A stretch of DNA of 64,000 nt from Styela clava (lineage: Eukaryota; Chordata; Ascidiacea; Stolidobranchia; Styelidae), in contig NC_135254.1 in NCBI RefSeq assembly GCF_964204865.1, positions 10,483,001 to 10,547,000 on the forward strand. Direction: 5' to 3'. The position numbers were made by a program, and so were the translations under genes. Below are positions 1 to 11,749 of this stretch, one piece after another. Positions within the stretch are counted from its first letter, which is position 1, and the number at the start of each line of letters is the position of its first letter. The notes below the pieces were generated by a model. That model was not told the DNA's origin, searched no databases, and worked only from the letters and a program-made list of their open reading frames with translations.

Positions 1-352
1 TCATGGATTGAATATTTTACGCAACAGAAATCTCGTTATCCGTTTTTTTTTAATCGCGAAGAATGTTGCGCGGAAATTCCCCTCCCCCCCCCCCACCCCC
101 TCCTATTAAAAATCCTGGCTGCAAATAATGTCATTTTTTAATTCCGCCTCTTTGCCATATTTTGAGGCTATATTGTTGTCAAATTTTATCAAAGCTGTTA
201 TTGCTTCTTATAAGAACAGTTACAAAATGAGCCAAGTCAGTATTTTGAAAAGTAATCAAATAGCTCGCCGAGCCCATGGGTTTCTCTCGCGGAGCTCTGG
301 GGCTCCGTACGAAGCACTTTTAGAACCTATGCTCTAGTCTAGACTCTAGAGC

Positions 353-430
353 AGTGGTTCTCAAACGTTTTTAGTCTCAGAGCCGCATTTCAAACCTCAA
401 AGCTGTGAAGAGCCGCACACAAGCAACGCA
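353..430 (+). mobile_element. hAT-type terminal sequence, partial
   Basis: The stretch opens with cagtggttctcaaacg followed by ttttagtctcagagccgc, the typical start of Charlie/Tip100-like hAT elements, directly after ctctagag, which could be an 8 bp target site. I could not find the matching opposite terminus nearby, so this is a truncated or diverged copy. The family assignment rests on remembered terminal consensus. Confidence 0.4.
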
Positions 431-2094
431 AGGTAAAATAACAACAAACCTTAAGCGCGTATTTAAAATACCAAGTCCTCGTAACAATAACACACCTAAC
501 AACTAGAGCTGGGCAAAATATTCGAATGCCATTTTACTATTCGAATATCCGGTACCACGTGACCTGCGCCGCTCTGCTTGGACACCGAACTCGCGCGTCT
601 CCAACTCAATCGTGAATTGTGCGAGATTTCCCTACGCCGCTCGCTATCAGAAAAAAAAAGACAAACTTGAAAAGTCGTTGTTTTTGGGTTATGGTGTTAT
701 ATGCTTATCTTCGCACTTAACGTATTGTTTCAATACATTATTTTGCAAAAAACCTATCGACCGTTCCGTAAATTTAGAAACGTCAAATCAGATTAGGTAT
801 TTAAAATAAATTTCCCAGATTTTAAACACCGCATGCTAGGTGACATATCATTACCCATTTCTTGCATTACCGAACATAAAGTTGATTGAAATTAAATGTT
901 AAAATGACTTTTCGGTGTTTCATTGTGAAAAAGGCAATTTTAGATCGTTAGAAAACTCTAGTTATGTAAATAGCATGGATTTAAAAATGACCAGAAATTT
1001 TTCCAAAAGCTGGTATTGGTTACTTGTATGAAAAACACTCATTAAATTGTAACCAGATAAGAAATGTCATTAGCCTACTCCCTTTAAAGCACTTTGTATT
1101 AGCTCTTTAGTTATCCCTTCCATCCTTGGCCAAGTGATGTTTCGAATATGTAACATTGTACTCGACCATACATGGCCGCTGAGCCAAGAGTAAAACGTAA
1201 AATTAATCGTGAATTTCGTTGTGACAATGCACACTGACTCGTTCACGAATTGTTGCGTCTATTATCATCGAAAATGATTACAATTGGTAAATTTCGAAGC
1301 AATTGGGCAGTACTAATTAAGTCTTATAGCATGACATAATCAAAATCATTAAGTGAAGTGGTGAATTTGCAAATTCCGTAAAGAAAATTGAGCATTACTC
1401 AGTAAGTATTTTAGCTATAATAACCATCGGGGTGTTGTTTTGTTGAAAAAAAAAACCTTAAAACTTTAGAGAATTAGGTATAATTAGCGTCTGACCCTCG
1501 ATTAGGCACAATGGCCTAGGAATGCCTTTATTGCCAATTTATTTAATCGCTTTTTCAAAATCAACATTCAGGATTCACGCAATCGTAAATTTGCTAGGTT
1601 TACCTATCTAATACTAAAATAACACGAACACCATAAGAAAGCACGAGAAACTTAAGTATCGTTTTAATAAATATCTGCATCTTGGTTACCGTTCACTTTA
1701 GACAGACACGGTTAATTTACAAGCGTTGATAAGGAAGATCAAATCCAAGACAGGGAAAAAAACTCAGAATAAAATTAATTTGGTTTAGAAAATCAGCCCT
1801 TAATGTATTCAACAGCTGTCGCTGATGTGAACGCAAGGATATACTAGAAATATGAAACTTCGATATTCGGCGACCGCTTATTCTTGCAAAAAACGAGAAA
1901 GGGCGGGAATATAGAATACAAACTCTAGGATATCGCCGCCAAAACGATCGCGGTGACAAAGACAATCAGCGATTTTGATGAAATCAACCAATAACCAATA
2001 AAAAAAACGCTTTTTTGCCGACTTTTCAATGTTTCTATCAATTTCTAAATGGTGTATCGAACTCCGACGTTCTGGAGTAACTCCAGATTCTGAG

Positions 2095-2139
2095 TTCAGG
2101 TTGTGCGCCATCTTGGTGCGCATACTTCAGGAGGTCCCA
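2095..2139 (+). repeat. Half copy of the ~100 bp foldback MITE
   Basis: This matches the right half of the foldback elements at 14227-14323 and 22974-23083 (gttcaggttgtgcgccatct, then a tacttcaggagg-like end). The left arm is degenerate or missing. A further fragment of the same end (atacttcaggaggtcc) lies at about 3298-3313. Confidence 0.6.
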
Positions 2140-2599
2140 ATTAACATACAAGTTGGGCGAGGCCTCTTGAATATTGAGAAACAAATAAGCCCTAATCATT
2201 TCTGCAAACGCAATATCATCAATTAGCGTTAGCAATACCATCAAATAAAATTACGTTAGTCATTCAATCCTTATATATTTTGAGTTTTCGAGCTGGTATA
2301 ATTTTACCACAACATTTTCCCAATATTTTGTCCGTTTGAATTCGCCGCGGCGACCTTGTATATAGCTTTATACCTATATAGCTGCAGTGACCTCGTGGAT
2401 TAAAGTCGGTTGGCAGAATGTAATTAAATTGGATAGGCAATGACAACCAAAAATATGCTAGTTGTCCTAGACTAGAGTTATTGAATCGTAAGGGATCGTA
2501 GGCTGACAGTACGGTACAATATTCGTGGTAAATGTTTAGGAATATTTCATACCAAACATGAAAACGTTAACACGTAAATCAAATTCATCTCTTTTTCAG

Positions 2600-5500
2600 G
2601 AATACCTTATGGGTTTTTTATTGGATTACGTGACAAATATGGAAACAATACTTACACATGGAATGATGGATCAACATTGACCTACAGCAATTGGCTTAAT
2701 TCTGTCACTGAGCCAAATAACGTCAATGAAACATGTGCTATGATGGGGTGGACACATACTTTCAAAGCCAATTTACCGTGGTACGACATAAAATGCCAAA
2801 CACGAAATGGATTTGTATGCCAAAGATATGTAGGTACGTTTATTTTAATGAATAAATTATTTTTGAACGTAATTATGATAAACAATACATACGTACAATA
2901 AACATGAATAAAAATGATTTTGAACCATTCTAAGTACAGAAATGGTAAACCAAGTTTTAGTTCATAGTTTAGGTGTCTTACATACCTTTACTGTGTAACA
3001 AAGTATAATTATGTTACTACCAATTAGTTACTATGTGATATGCAATGTAACTTAATTTGCAGAAATGAGGCTGATCAAAAATGTTTTTATTTTGTTCACT
3101 CAAATTCCTTTTCATAGGTCTATATTGGAGTGAGTGGAGTGGCTTTTCATCGTGCAACTGCAGCGGTTTTCAGCAGCGTACACGGACATGCATAGACTCT
3201 GGACGTGACGGGCCAAACAACTGTTCCACTGCAGATATAGTTAATATAAATGTACGCAGAAATACTAATAATTGCATTAGCGAATAAAGCTATATACATA
3301 CTTCAGGAGGTCCGCTATACCAGTATAGTGAGTCTACCTACTCGAACCAACCCTAGTGTTTAATATTACAAATCATTGCATTTTTTTTAATACCTCTTTC
3401 CGCCAAACGGTATTTCGAGACACTACCATTTAAATGAGTTCATTTAACAATATCTGATTTTGTTTTTATAAATATGTTAAATGCTCAAATATTTTATCTG
3501 AGAGTTTTTGTACCATAAATAGCATGAGATTCGAGGACTTCTTCAGATTACCGTAAAGTGAGTCATTTTATAACAACTACGTATACGTATATGATTCAAG
3601 TACATATTGTAAATTGGATCTTGAAGTCTTCAAGCTCAGACTAAACATGGGCATTTAAATAAAACGAATATTACCAAATTAATAATGAACATTTAACTTA
3701 TCTCTAGAGGCAAAACTGTTCAATTCCATCGGAATGCCCAACAACAACAACAACATCGATTCCTGAAACCACAACAGAACTTACATCAAAACTTATAACA
3801 ACAGGTATCGCCACTACTACAACTTGTAAATATAAATACATAATGAATATGATACAGTGGCGGGATTCGCACAGATTCGCGCGAACACTTTTCGAAACTT
3901 TGTCATAACCCATTCTTGAGCTGACGACTAGTGTTATATTTTGTGGTTCAAAGGTTGTATTAGATTTATGTACAGTGTTTCAAATTACTGTAACTTACGC
4001 AGGGTCACGCATTAGAAAATAAGACGTGTGGAGTTATAAAGCTGTAAATTCGGCACTATTTTTAGTGAGTTCGATACAAAAGAAAACCTAAAAGTTTGAA
4101 TCCCACCATCGGATATGAACCATGATTCAATTGATAGAGTCTTAGTCAGATTGATTTTGGAATTCATGTACGTCTCACAAAACAAGGTTCCTGAGTATTT
4201 TACAGCACATTTACACGTTTTAGTTTGTTCGATGTGTTTACATTACATACATTTTTGCAGTTACAACGAAAGACTCCATGCCAACCTCCGCAATCTCTAC
4301 TTCCGGTAAGCTATCGTTAGGAATAATATTTTTATTATTGTTTCTATGTTCTTGAGTATCTCTAAGTCTAGTGCTTTACAATGCATGCTACAACTTTTAT
4401 CTTACATTTTTATAACCTATATATTATATTTACAGTTACAGCAAAAATTCCCACCACCTCCACTTCTGGTACGTCATCATTATGTGTAATTACGTTGAAT
4501 ATTGAAGAAGTTGTTTTGCCGACAGTTTAAAAACTTTCGTATTTCTTAAAATATATATGTATAAAATAGTGGTAGTTTTTCTCGCTGATTGCTTTTTATA
4601 TATTGAGATAAAATTGAAAAATATGTCATGCAAATTGATGATTTGATCATATTTTCAATCAGTGGGTGGTGCAATGACTATTTCTTTTCAGAAACAACAC
4701 CACTTCTTTATATTGCGATAGGAGGTGCGGGTGGAGCAGTAATTCTACTTGCTGTTGTTATTGTAGTTGTCTGCTTGGTCCGTAAACGGTAAGTCAACGG
4801 TATAATTACTTTTAAATGTTAATTTGATATATTTTCAGTAGAATATCAATATAAAACATATTAAAAGTGGACAATCCTACCCATGCATACGTTGTCATTT
4901 CATTACAGTATGTGTAAGTGTGAAAACGTTTAAATTTCGCAGTGGGCTCTAATTTGTATAAAAGCTTAACATAAACCAAAATACATTTCCAGTAGACTGC
5001 ATATGCTTTAGTTAATGTGGCTCAGTTGAAGACATATTAGTATAACCCCCAAAATGACCAGCCTCATTTCAACGCGAACGACTAATTATACAATGAATTT
5101 GCCTACATGACAATAAAAATGCATGTTCATAAAATGATTTTTAAGAACTACCACAAGCAAAAGTTCCAGTGAAAAAACTCAAAATGACGAGACACCAGTG
5201 GAAGAAGCCGAATACTCAACTATTGTTGGCACTAATGTTGAAGGTAAAGTGTTCTGTATCACATTTTGTACCTCGAATGGGATTCTTAAATTTCCATGCT
5301 AAATTGTAATCCGGCGCTACAAGTTCGAAGTATATTCATGGTAATGATAACTGTGTTAGTCAACGAGGAAGTCTGAATTTTCGATTCGTTAATACCAATT
5401 AGATATGAATCATACAAAATGAACTGGAACTTAGAAGTGAATGCCTAATACCACTTCTTTCTCTCTTATTTTGTGTTAGTTGATTCATATGCACTGACGA

Positions 5501-8500
5501 TGAAAAAGAATCAGAACGTTTATGTTGAGTTTTAACCACCTAATCATATTGATGTGTATTGTTTTTAGCTCTTCCCGAAGGAGAATATGCAACCATGGGA
5601 ATAACAAATTCCCCGCATAACAAACAGGAACTCCCAGAAAGAAATCCATATCAAAGTAAACTCAGCGTAAAGATTACTAAGAAAACGAACATTGAAGCAG
5701 GTATGACAAATGGATGAATTATAAGAATTTATATTTTTTGGCATACTACACGATATACGCTGATTATTTGGTTTCTGCGAGACTAACTACTTATCCTTCT
5801 TCTATGTTTTTGTGCCGGTGGATCCGTATGCATATCTTGCAAGGATGCTGTAGCAAGAGTAGAGATAACAATCCTAAGTGATTCAAGAGTCTTGCTGCAC
5901 ACTAACACAAATATATTTCTGTAACGTTTCGTCTGACCAAGGTCAGACTTCTTCAGACATACATAATTCAACTACAACACGAAAAGCAGTTACATGCATA
6001 TTTAAACAATCATAGTAGAATTATAGGAGTCACGCATGTTAAATAATCAATAAAATCTGTGAATTTCTTGATTAAATAACAGCGGGTGGCCGAAATAAGT
6101 GTCATTGATGAGATCTCTCTCTTTGTTTTATATTTAGCAATTGAAGTCCAAATTATACAATGGTGTTTTATTTCTCAGTATTGTATAATGCAGACCAGAA
6201 AAGTTGTCTGTGTGTCAAATGTAATATAGTGATATTTTGTCTGTTATTAGCATATCTGGCCATGCATGATCCAATTCTGAGAGAAAAATATATTAGGTAC
6301 AAGAATTGATTAAAACAATGAATGAAAATATCTAAACTTCCTTAATATTCATCCCTTGTGGCTCGTGTGTCCCGAAAAGATGAATGTAATGGGATTCCTT
6401 GTTCTTTCGATAAATGTGGTCATGAAATAGTTTTTCAATGCCAATGACACTCAAATCTTTAAGTGCATGTCCCGGTTGACTGAAATGGGCGCCAACAACC
6501 AGATCTTTGTTTTGGGTTTTTATACTTCTAATATGCTCAGTTATTCGGTATTTTAAATGTCTTCCCGTTTCTCCTATGTATTGCATGCCACACTTTTTGC
6601 AGCTTATCAGGTAGATTACATTTTCCGAGTTGCATGTAACTTTTTGACGAATCCTTATTTCTGCTGTCTTTTGTTTGTTTGTTGCAATTTTCCTTTCTTC
6701 GGAATATTGGCAGGTACTGCACGATTTTCTGCCACATTTGAAAAAGCCTGGATTCTTTTTAACGGGGGTTTCTGGTTTCAATTTTGCTCTGACTAATTTG
6801 TCCCTTAGTGTGGGGCATTTACGATAGGCTAATCTTGGTGGTTTTGGGAAAATTTCTTTTAGTCTATCGTTGTTATCTAAAATGTATTGGTGATCTGAAA
6901 ATATTTTTCGAAGGTTTGGTTGGGTCGGGTGATAGTTTGTGATGAAGGGAAGCAAAGTTTCTTTTTTGGTTTCAGTTTTTGGGATTAAAAGGAGTTTTCT
7001 GTCGAGTTCTTTTGCAGATTGTATTGCATCTTCAACTAAATTTTCTTTGTAGTTTCTCTTCGTGAGGTATGTTTTCATTATTTTTGCATGTTTATCAAAG
7101 AGCTCATTTGTTGAACAGGTTCTTCTTATTCTGATGAATAGACTTTTTGGAATATTTTTAGTGACATGTTTAGGGTGGCAGGACGATTTTCATTCATTGT
7201 TTTAATCAACTCTTGTACCTAATATATTTTTCTCTCAGAATTGGATCATGCATGGCCAGATATGCTAATAACAGACAAAATATCACTATATTACATTTGA
7301 CACACAGACAACTTTTCTGGTCTGCATTATACAATACTGAGAAATAAAACACCATTGTATAATTTGGACTCCAATTGCTAAATATAAAACAAAGAGAGAG
7401 ATCTCATCAATGACACTTATTTCGGCCACCCGCTGTTATTTAATCAAGAAATTCACAGATTTTATTGATTATTTAACATGCGTGACTCCTATAATTCTAC
7501 TATGATTGTTTAAATATGCATGTAACTGCTTTTCGTGTTGTAGTTGAATTATGTATGTCTGAAGAAGTCTGACCTTGGTCAGACGAAACGTTACAGAAAT
7601 ATATTTGTGTTAGTGTGCAGCAAGACTCTTGAATCACTACACGATATATATGCTATTAATTACAAGAACAACAACATAATACCAAAACTATCCATATATA
7701 TGCACACTTCGTTTCCGATAATTATAATTCCATATTATATTATCTATAAATTCTTATACCATTTCGACATAATTTCAATATAGACAGATTTAATATTGAG
7801 CACAAAGATGACCTATTGATTGTATTGCAATACTTATTGCTGTTTCTTGTGCTGTTTTGGAATGAATTCACTTTTATCTATACCTACTGGTCGTAAAGCT
7901 TCCAAATATAAAGCGCAAAAGCTTTTATTCTTTTTCAACCTTTGAAATTATTCTGGGCATCTTGTCAAAAACCTTGCCTTTAAAAATCTGTCTTCACGTC
8001 GATTTTCTTCCCATTTATTCAATTTTCAAGTGATTCTGCATCCATGTTGAAAGTCACGAAATAAGGTATTTTTGTTCAAATAGAATGAGGTCTTGATGTT
8101 TAAGTGGTATTTTAAAAATTCTGTGCTGAATTATTTTTTCTTTAACGCAGCAGGACCAACCGATGAATATGCCACTATACTAAACAGTACCAAAATGAAT
8201 GCAAAAGTGACCGAAAGCGAATACACTGTCATGCAAGGTAGTTCGAAAAAAGGGAAAGGCAAGCTAAATACAGATAAACAACTCCAAGTTCTGGACGAAA
8301 CAACAGAATCCACAATCAACACTATGAGCACGCAAAATATTTCATCTGAAAATGCTGAGCTTTATGCGGCTGTGATTCCAAAAGCTAAGCGAACAACTAT
8401 CAATAAAAGACAGAGCACTCGTGGAGACACACAGAAGCCGGTGATAACCAAAATCGAACCTGTGATCGGAGAAATAAATGACCCTCCTGTCAATGATTTG

Positions 8501-8929
8501 TACTCTTCATTGATCAAGCAATCACCAGCGGGTGCCACAGGACCTTCAGATCAAATGTATGACGTTTTGAATTCACAAGATGGCTCAGTGAAAGCTTTGT
8601 CAAAAATAGCGCAGCCCTCCATTAAAAACCAACACGATTCAAACTACGAAGAAACAATGCTGAATTCAGGAAACCTGCCCATGGGAACAGCGAGCAATCA
8701 ACCAGAAAAACAAATCGATTACGTAGAAGAAGCCATGTATTCTTCATTGTCTGATGCGTCCACCACCACAGGCGTACCTACAACTTCGGAAACAGCTAAA
8801 AAATCATTGAAAGCTGAAAATTCCACACTTAATGACAAGGAAAATGAAACTGAAATGTACGCATTATTGAAAACCAATCCTGATGCTAACACCACAAACG
8901 AACAAATGTATGATGTACTGAAATTATAA
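2600..8929 (+). CDS. C-type lectin-TSP1 transmembrane receptor with long multi-tyrosine tail (5' end missing)
   Basis: Exons read at 2600-2833, 3118-3251, about 3710-3823, 4261-4305, 4436-4468, 4692-4789, 5146-5243, 5569-5700 and 8151-8929, all with compatible phases. The first gives the second half of a C-type lectin domain (PYGFFIGL, EPNN loop, WYDIKC, GFVCQR). The next is a thrombospondin-1 repeat (WSEWSGFSSCNCSG, RTRTCIDSGR). Three short exons form a Thr-rich stalk. One transmembrane helix (AVILLAVVIVVVCLV) is followed by KR. The tail carries EYSTI, EYATM, EYATIL, EYTVM, LYAAV, LYSSL, MYDVL, MYSSL, MYALL and a final MYDVL. The exons for the signal peptide and first lectin half, present in the paralogues at 31, 44 and 56 kb, are not in the window. 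AATAAA lies 39 nt past the stop. A type I signalling receptor is inferred; ligand and partners are unknown. The last intron carries a Penelope-like insertion. Confidence 0.8.
5480..5535 (+). other. Possible alternative last exon giving a short tail
   Basis: A good acceptor (ttttgtgttag) precedes a reading frame that joins in phase 1 to the exon ending at 5243 and gives VDSYALTMKKNQNVYVEF then TAA. No in-phase donor follows the last coding codon, so inclusion ends translation here instead of entering the long tail encoded from 5569. It could be an alternative terminal exon, a poison exon or a decayed exon. No polyadenylation signal is obvious before 5569. Confidence 0.35.
5877..6329 (+). repeat. 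Left inverted arm (pseudo-LTR) of the Penelope-like element
   Basis: The arm runs from agtgattcaagagtcttgct to aatgaatgaaaat and is the reverse complement of 7187-7635 with few differences. It contains the hammerhead-like motif in minus orientation at 5925-5956. It immediately follows the endonuclease stop codon in element orientation, so it is the 3' pseudo-LTR. Confidence 0.85.
6332..7186 (-). pseudogene. Penelope-like element RT C-terminus plus GIY-YIG endonuclease (5' truncated)
   Basis: The frame is open from about 7184 down to the stop at 6332-6334. It starts inside the reverse transcriptase C-terminal region (HPKHVTKNIPKSLFIRIRRT), continues through the first internal Met at 7078, a linker, a CxxxxCxxC zinc-binding cluster (KCGRKSCSTCQY), then the GIY-YIG nuclease signature of this class (VIYLISCKKCGMQYIGETGR) with a following RITEH. 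The linker and endonuclease make up most of the 248-residue ORF that starts at that Met. The catalytic RT palm and everything upstream are missing, replaced at 7187 by the inverted arm, so this copy cannot be autonomous. It represents a dead or trans-mobilised insertion. Confidence 0.85.
7187..7635 (-). repeat. Right inverted arm (pseudo-LTR) of the Penelope-like element
   Basis: This is the reverse complement of 5877-6329. It joins the reverse transcriptase fragment at attttcattc and ends at gaatc, directly before the second actacacgatata flank. It holds the hammerhead-like motif in plus orientation at 7559-7590. Confidence 0.85.
7559..7590 (+). ncRNA. Hammerhead-like ribozyme core in the pseudo-LTR
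   Basis: The order is CTGAAGA, an 8 bp stem (gtctgacc / ggtcagac) closed by a two-base loop, then GAAAC. This is the layout of a hammerhead core (CUGANGA, stem II, GAAA). One extra A lies between the first box and stem II, and I did not identify a convincing stem III/cleavage site, so activity is uncertain. Hammerhead motifs are an established feature of Penelope-like pseudo-LTRs. The other arm carries the same motif at 5925-5956 on the minus strand. Confidence 0.5.
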
Positions 8930-8967
8930 AGAGACTAAATGGTTTCATGTTTTCCTAAAGTTGGGGG

Positions 8968-8973
8968 AATAAA
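8968..8973 (+). promoter_or_regulatory. Polyadenylation signal AATAAA of the 5' lectin receptor gene
   Basis: A canonical AATAAA lies 39 nt after the TAA stop at 8927-8929, followed by a T-rich stretch. It fits the end of the transcript. Confidence 0.6.
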
Positions 8974-9964
8974 AATATAACTTTTTTTTGTTCATTTTTT
9001 GATGAAATATTCTCTATATTTATTTATTATATAACTCTTATATTTATAATATAAATCATTTATAATATACCTAAATCTTGAAAATACAGTAGATATCGAA
9101 GATGAAACTAGCCTCTGCCTGACAATGTGTGATATATATAATCGGTGAATTCATCACTAACTACAGATGTACGCACGAGTAGTTTCAGAAGCACCTGACG
9201 ATCAAAGTTTCCATTTGATCTCGATAATGAAATTTCTGCAAGCATACTTAATAATGTTGAATGTAATGTGACAGTTGAAAATTTTCTTGTTTATTTTAAA
9301 ACTTACGATATTTATATATATATATATTTTTTTTTGTTGTATATAGTTTTGTAAATACTGTTTTATGTCCTAATCTCAGGACACTTTAGGGAATCTGTTC
9401 GAAACTTCGCGAAATCGTTATTGAGCCATTTGGCTTAAATTTATTTAGTTTTGTATTTTCAACTCTCTGTAATGTGTGATATAGCATGCATGTAATAAAA
9501 ATATTGAAAGTGTACGCATTCTTTACTTTACTCACGAATTACACAAAATACCGGCAACGTGCAAAGTGTCATCAAACGACACGAGCGTACCGAGGGCCAC
9601 TGGGCTACGCTACTTCTCACGAATATCAGATGTATTATGCCGCACGGCCATGACGTCCGATGCCCTCCCACAATTGCTTTTGAATATGAAGGTATTGCGG
9701 AATAATTGTACGTGATGACAGTGCCAAATAAGCTGTAACGATATGCAAATGACATTGACAATCCGCGCCGTATAGTTAAGAAAAACAAGAAAATAATTGA
9801 CACAAATATACATCTTCTACTAGTGGTTCGGCAGAATCGGACCTTAACATTGTTTTGGGACATAAAGTTTTTTTTTTCATTGTTTAGATATAATGTATAT
9901 GACATATATAATGATACCCAGGTGGGTGTGGAGTATATAATGTTGAGCATTTTTTTTTAAGTGG

Positions 9965-10068
9965 ATTTAGAGTATTCGGTCCAAGATGACGCACATCCTG
10001 AACCCTAACCTGGTAAACATACAATGTTCAGGTTGTGCGACATCTTGGTACGAATACTTCACGAGCGC
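9965..10068 (+). repeat. Foldback MITE copy
   Basis: Palindromic unit with ccaagatgacgcacatcctg in the left arm and caggttgtgcgacatcttgg in the right arm, with caccctaacctggtaaac-type sequence in the loop. The outer left end is degenerate. Confidence 0.65.
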
Positions 10069-10305
10069 CTTTTTGTTAAAAACAATTATTTCATAACTAC
10101 ATGGTTTAGTTTTGCATACATAGTAACATTGAATCTCCTTATAATGTCAAAAATTCAATTTTAGTAGAATAAATGGTAGTTTATTTCACTAATACAAGCT
10201 AGGATCCATCGACAGCATCTAGCCACTTTCTATTGCGCTCTTCAAACTACATTTGCGTTGTCGCGCGCATTTCGTTTTCCTAGTTTAAGCTTAGGGACTT
10301 GGGAA

Positions 10306-11749
10306 TAGGCTTGCACGTAATTTACGGATTTACGGAATTACGGAATTATTTCGAGTTACGGAAGCGAAGTTACGAATTACGTAAAGTCGTAATTATTGGT
10401 CGAGCGCTTTGGCAATTGAAACGAGCTCTTTTCAGAGCAGTCAATTCCGTCGATTGTAAAAAATTAAAGTTTAATAAGTAGAAGAAGTTAGAGTTCCGGT
10501 ATTCGCAGCCGTTTTTCTCTCTCTTGTCACGCAGGTGGGGAAGGCATAACGCGTTGCCATTTACTAATCTATTATCAACTTATCTAGCATGGCCAATGTA
10601 CATATTAACCGTAGATAATGCCGTGATAATTAATGTCGCGCTTATCAAACAGCAATATGACGACGGAAGAGAAATTGCGTAATGAACCAACGCAACTTAG
10701 TCTTTTCGGCATCGGTAAAGCGATTGAGCCGGCAGAGAGACGACGGGATTTCCCGTGTTTATTCTGCGCGAGAACCATTTTCTATTACAGAATCTTGATG
10801 TTCTGTTACCGGTTTTATCGTTAAATATCTCTCCAGACATGGCCTTGCTCAATATGTTTTTCACAATGCCTCGCAACATTTCGGCCAAATATGATTAAAT
10901 GTCTTTACCAAATGCGGCAACTTATTTTGATTCATCATCGTCTCGAATACCGCCAGCATTCGACCAAACTTGTGTCAATCTTGGCCGATAGGATTGTCGA
11001 CTTGAGTTAGAAAAATAAATTAATATTTTCGTGAGTGCAAAATAATTGTCACAAAATGCATTGTTTTGCGATATAACTTTGTATTTCCGGAGAAGGCATG
11101 TCATATAAGTACGGTATTTAAATTATGCGCAAATAATTAGTATTTGATCTGAATTATCGCAAATAATGTTATAATATTTAGGCCGCGAAATGATTTAATG
11201 TAAAATGAAGCATGGTAATCGGAATATCGTCAATAACTCGGCATCAATAATTATTATAAAATGCTAACTAAATAGTAAAGTCGGATATTGTATAAAAACG
11301 GTGAAATAACAAGTCTGATTAATAAATTAGAAACCCGAAATTTTTATTTAATACGAAAGTCCTATTAATACGCTAATACGATTTTAAAAAAGTCAACTAT
11401 CGTTTCATAAATATCCGTATACCAGTGTCGGTAATGATAAAATTGATCGCATAAAATTGGGTGATAAATGTGATAAAGGAAAATCAAAGCTAACACAAAA
11501 GATAAAAATCAGAATAAAATTAATTTGAATTCACTCCTTGATATTTGTCTTTAACACCTGTCGCCGGCGTGTAGTACTGTCGGGAATATGAAAACCAAAC
11601 TTCGATGTCCCATTCGGAATAGAAGTGGATTCAATTGGTTGTTATGATAGGTTTAAATGCGTGAAAAAAATATCGAAATTACGGGGTCATTACGTAATCG
11701 ATTTGGCCGTAATTACGGAATTGATTTTTGTCAATTACGTGCAAGCCTA
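10306..11749 (+). mobile_element. Non-autonomous hAT-type DNA transposon, 1444 bp
   Basis: The element begins taggcttgcacgtaat and ends with its reverse complement attacgtgcaagccta. It is flanked on both sides by the 8 bp direct repeat cttgggaa (10298-10305 and 11750-11757), the target-site length of hAT transposases. Both subterminal regions are full of short attacg/cgtaat repeats, as hAT subtermini often are. Internal frames are at most about 60 codons with no transposase motif, so it must be mobilised in trans or is a dead internal-deletion copy. Confidence 0.8.

Larger units (their letters stand above)
1..2599. other. Intergenic or upstream-intron sequence with transposon debris
   Basis: I found no supportable exon here. 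A homopolymer-rich stretch lies near 85-110. A hAT-style end begins at about 353 and further repeat-like sequence lies at about 499-560 and 1720-1900; the last shares a short run (tcagaataaaattaattt) with the hAT element at 10306-11749. Half of the foldback MITE family lies near 2095-2139. The missing 5' exons of the lectin gene that starts at 2600 (signal peptide and first half of the lectin domain) were looked for on the + strand and not found, so they probably lie left of the window. Confidence 0.5.
5758..7635 (-). mobile_element. 5'-truncated Penelope-like retroelement with inverted terminal arms
   Basis: A central minus-strand reading frame encodes the end of a Penelope-type reverse transcriptase and a GIY-YIG endonuclease. 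It is flanked by two near-identical arms in opposite orientation, about 5877-6329 and 7187-7635. The whole is bounded by a 13 bp direct repeat, actacacgatata, at 5745-5757 and 7636-7648, which looks like a target-site duplication. The left side carries about 120 bp more than the right, so the insertion is asymmetric. Inverted or tandem pseudo-LTR arrangements with 5' truncation are known for Penelope-like elements. The element sits inside the last intron of the lectin receptor gene, in antisense orientation. Confidence 0.8.

Noticed and set aside
1-2599. Search for the missing signal and first lectin exons of the 5' receptor
   Set aside because: No plus-strand stretch resembles GEWNAFGSYQYYVSG or the FC..NDG pattern; not reported as present.
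9528-9950. 140-codon minus-strand frame
   Set aside because: Starts and ends in low-complexity sequence, has no domain-like pattern, and an overlapping minus-strand frame competes with it; no splice context.
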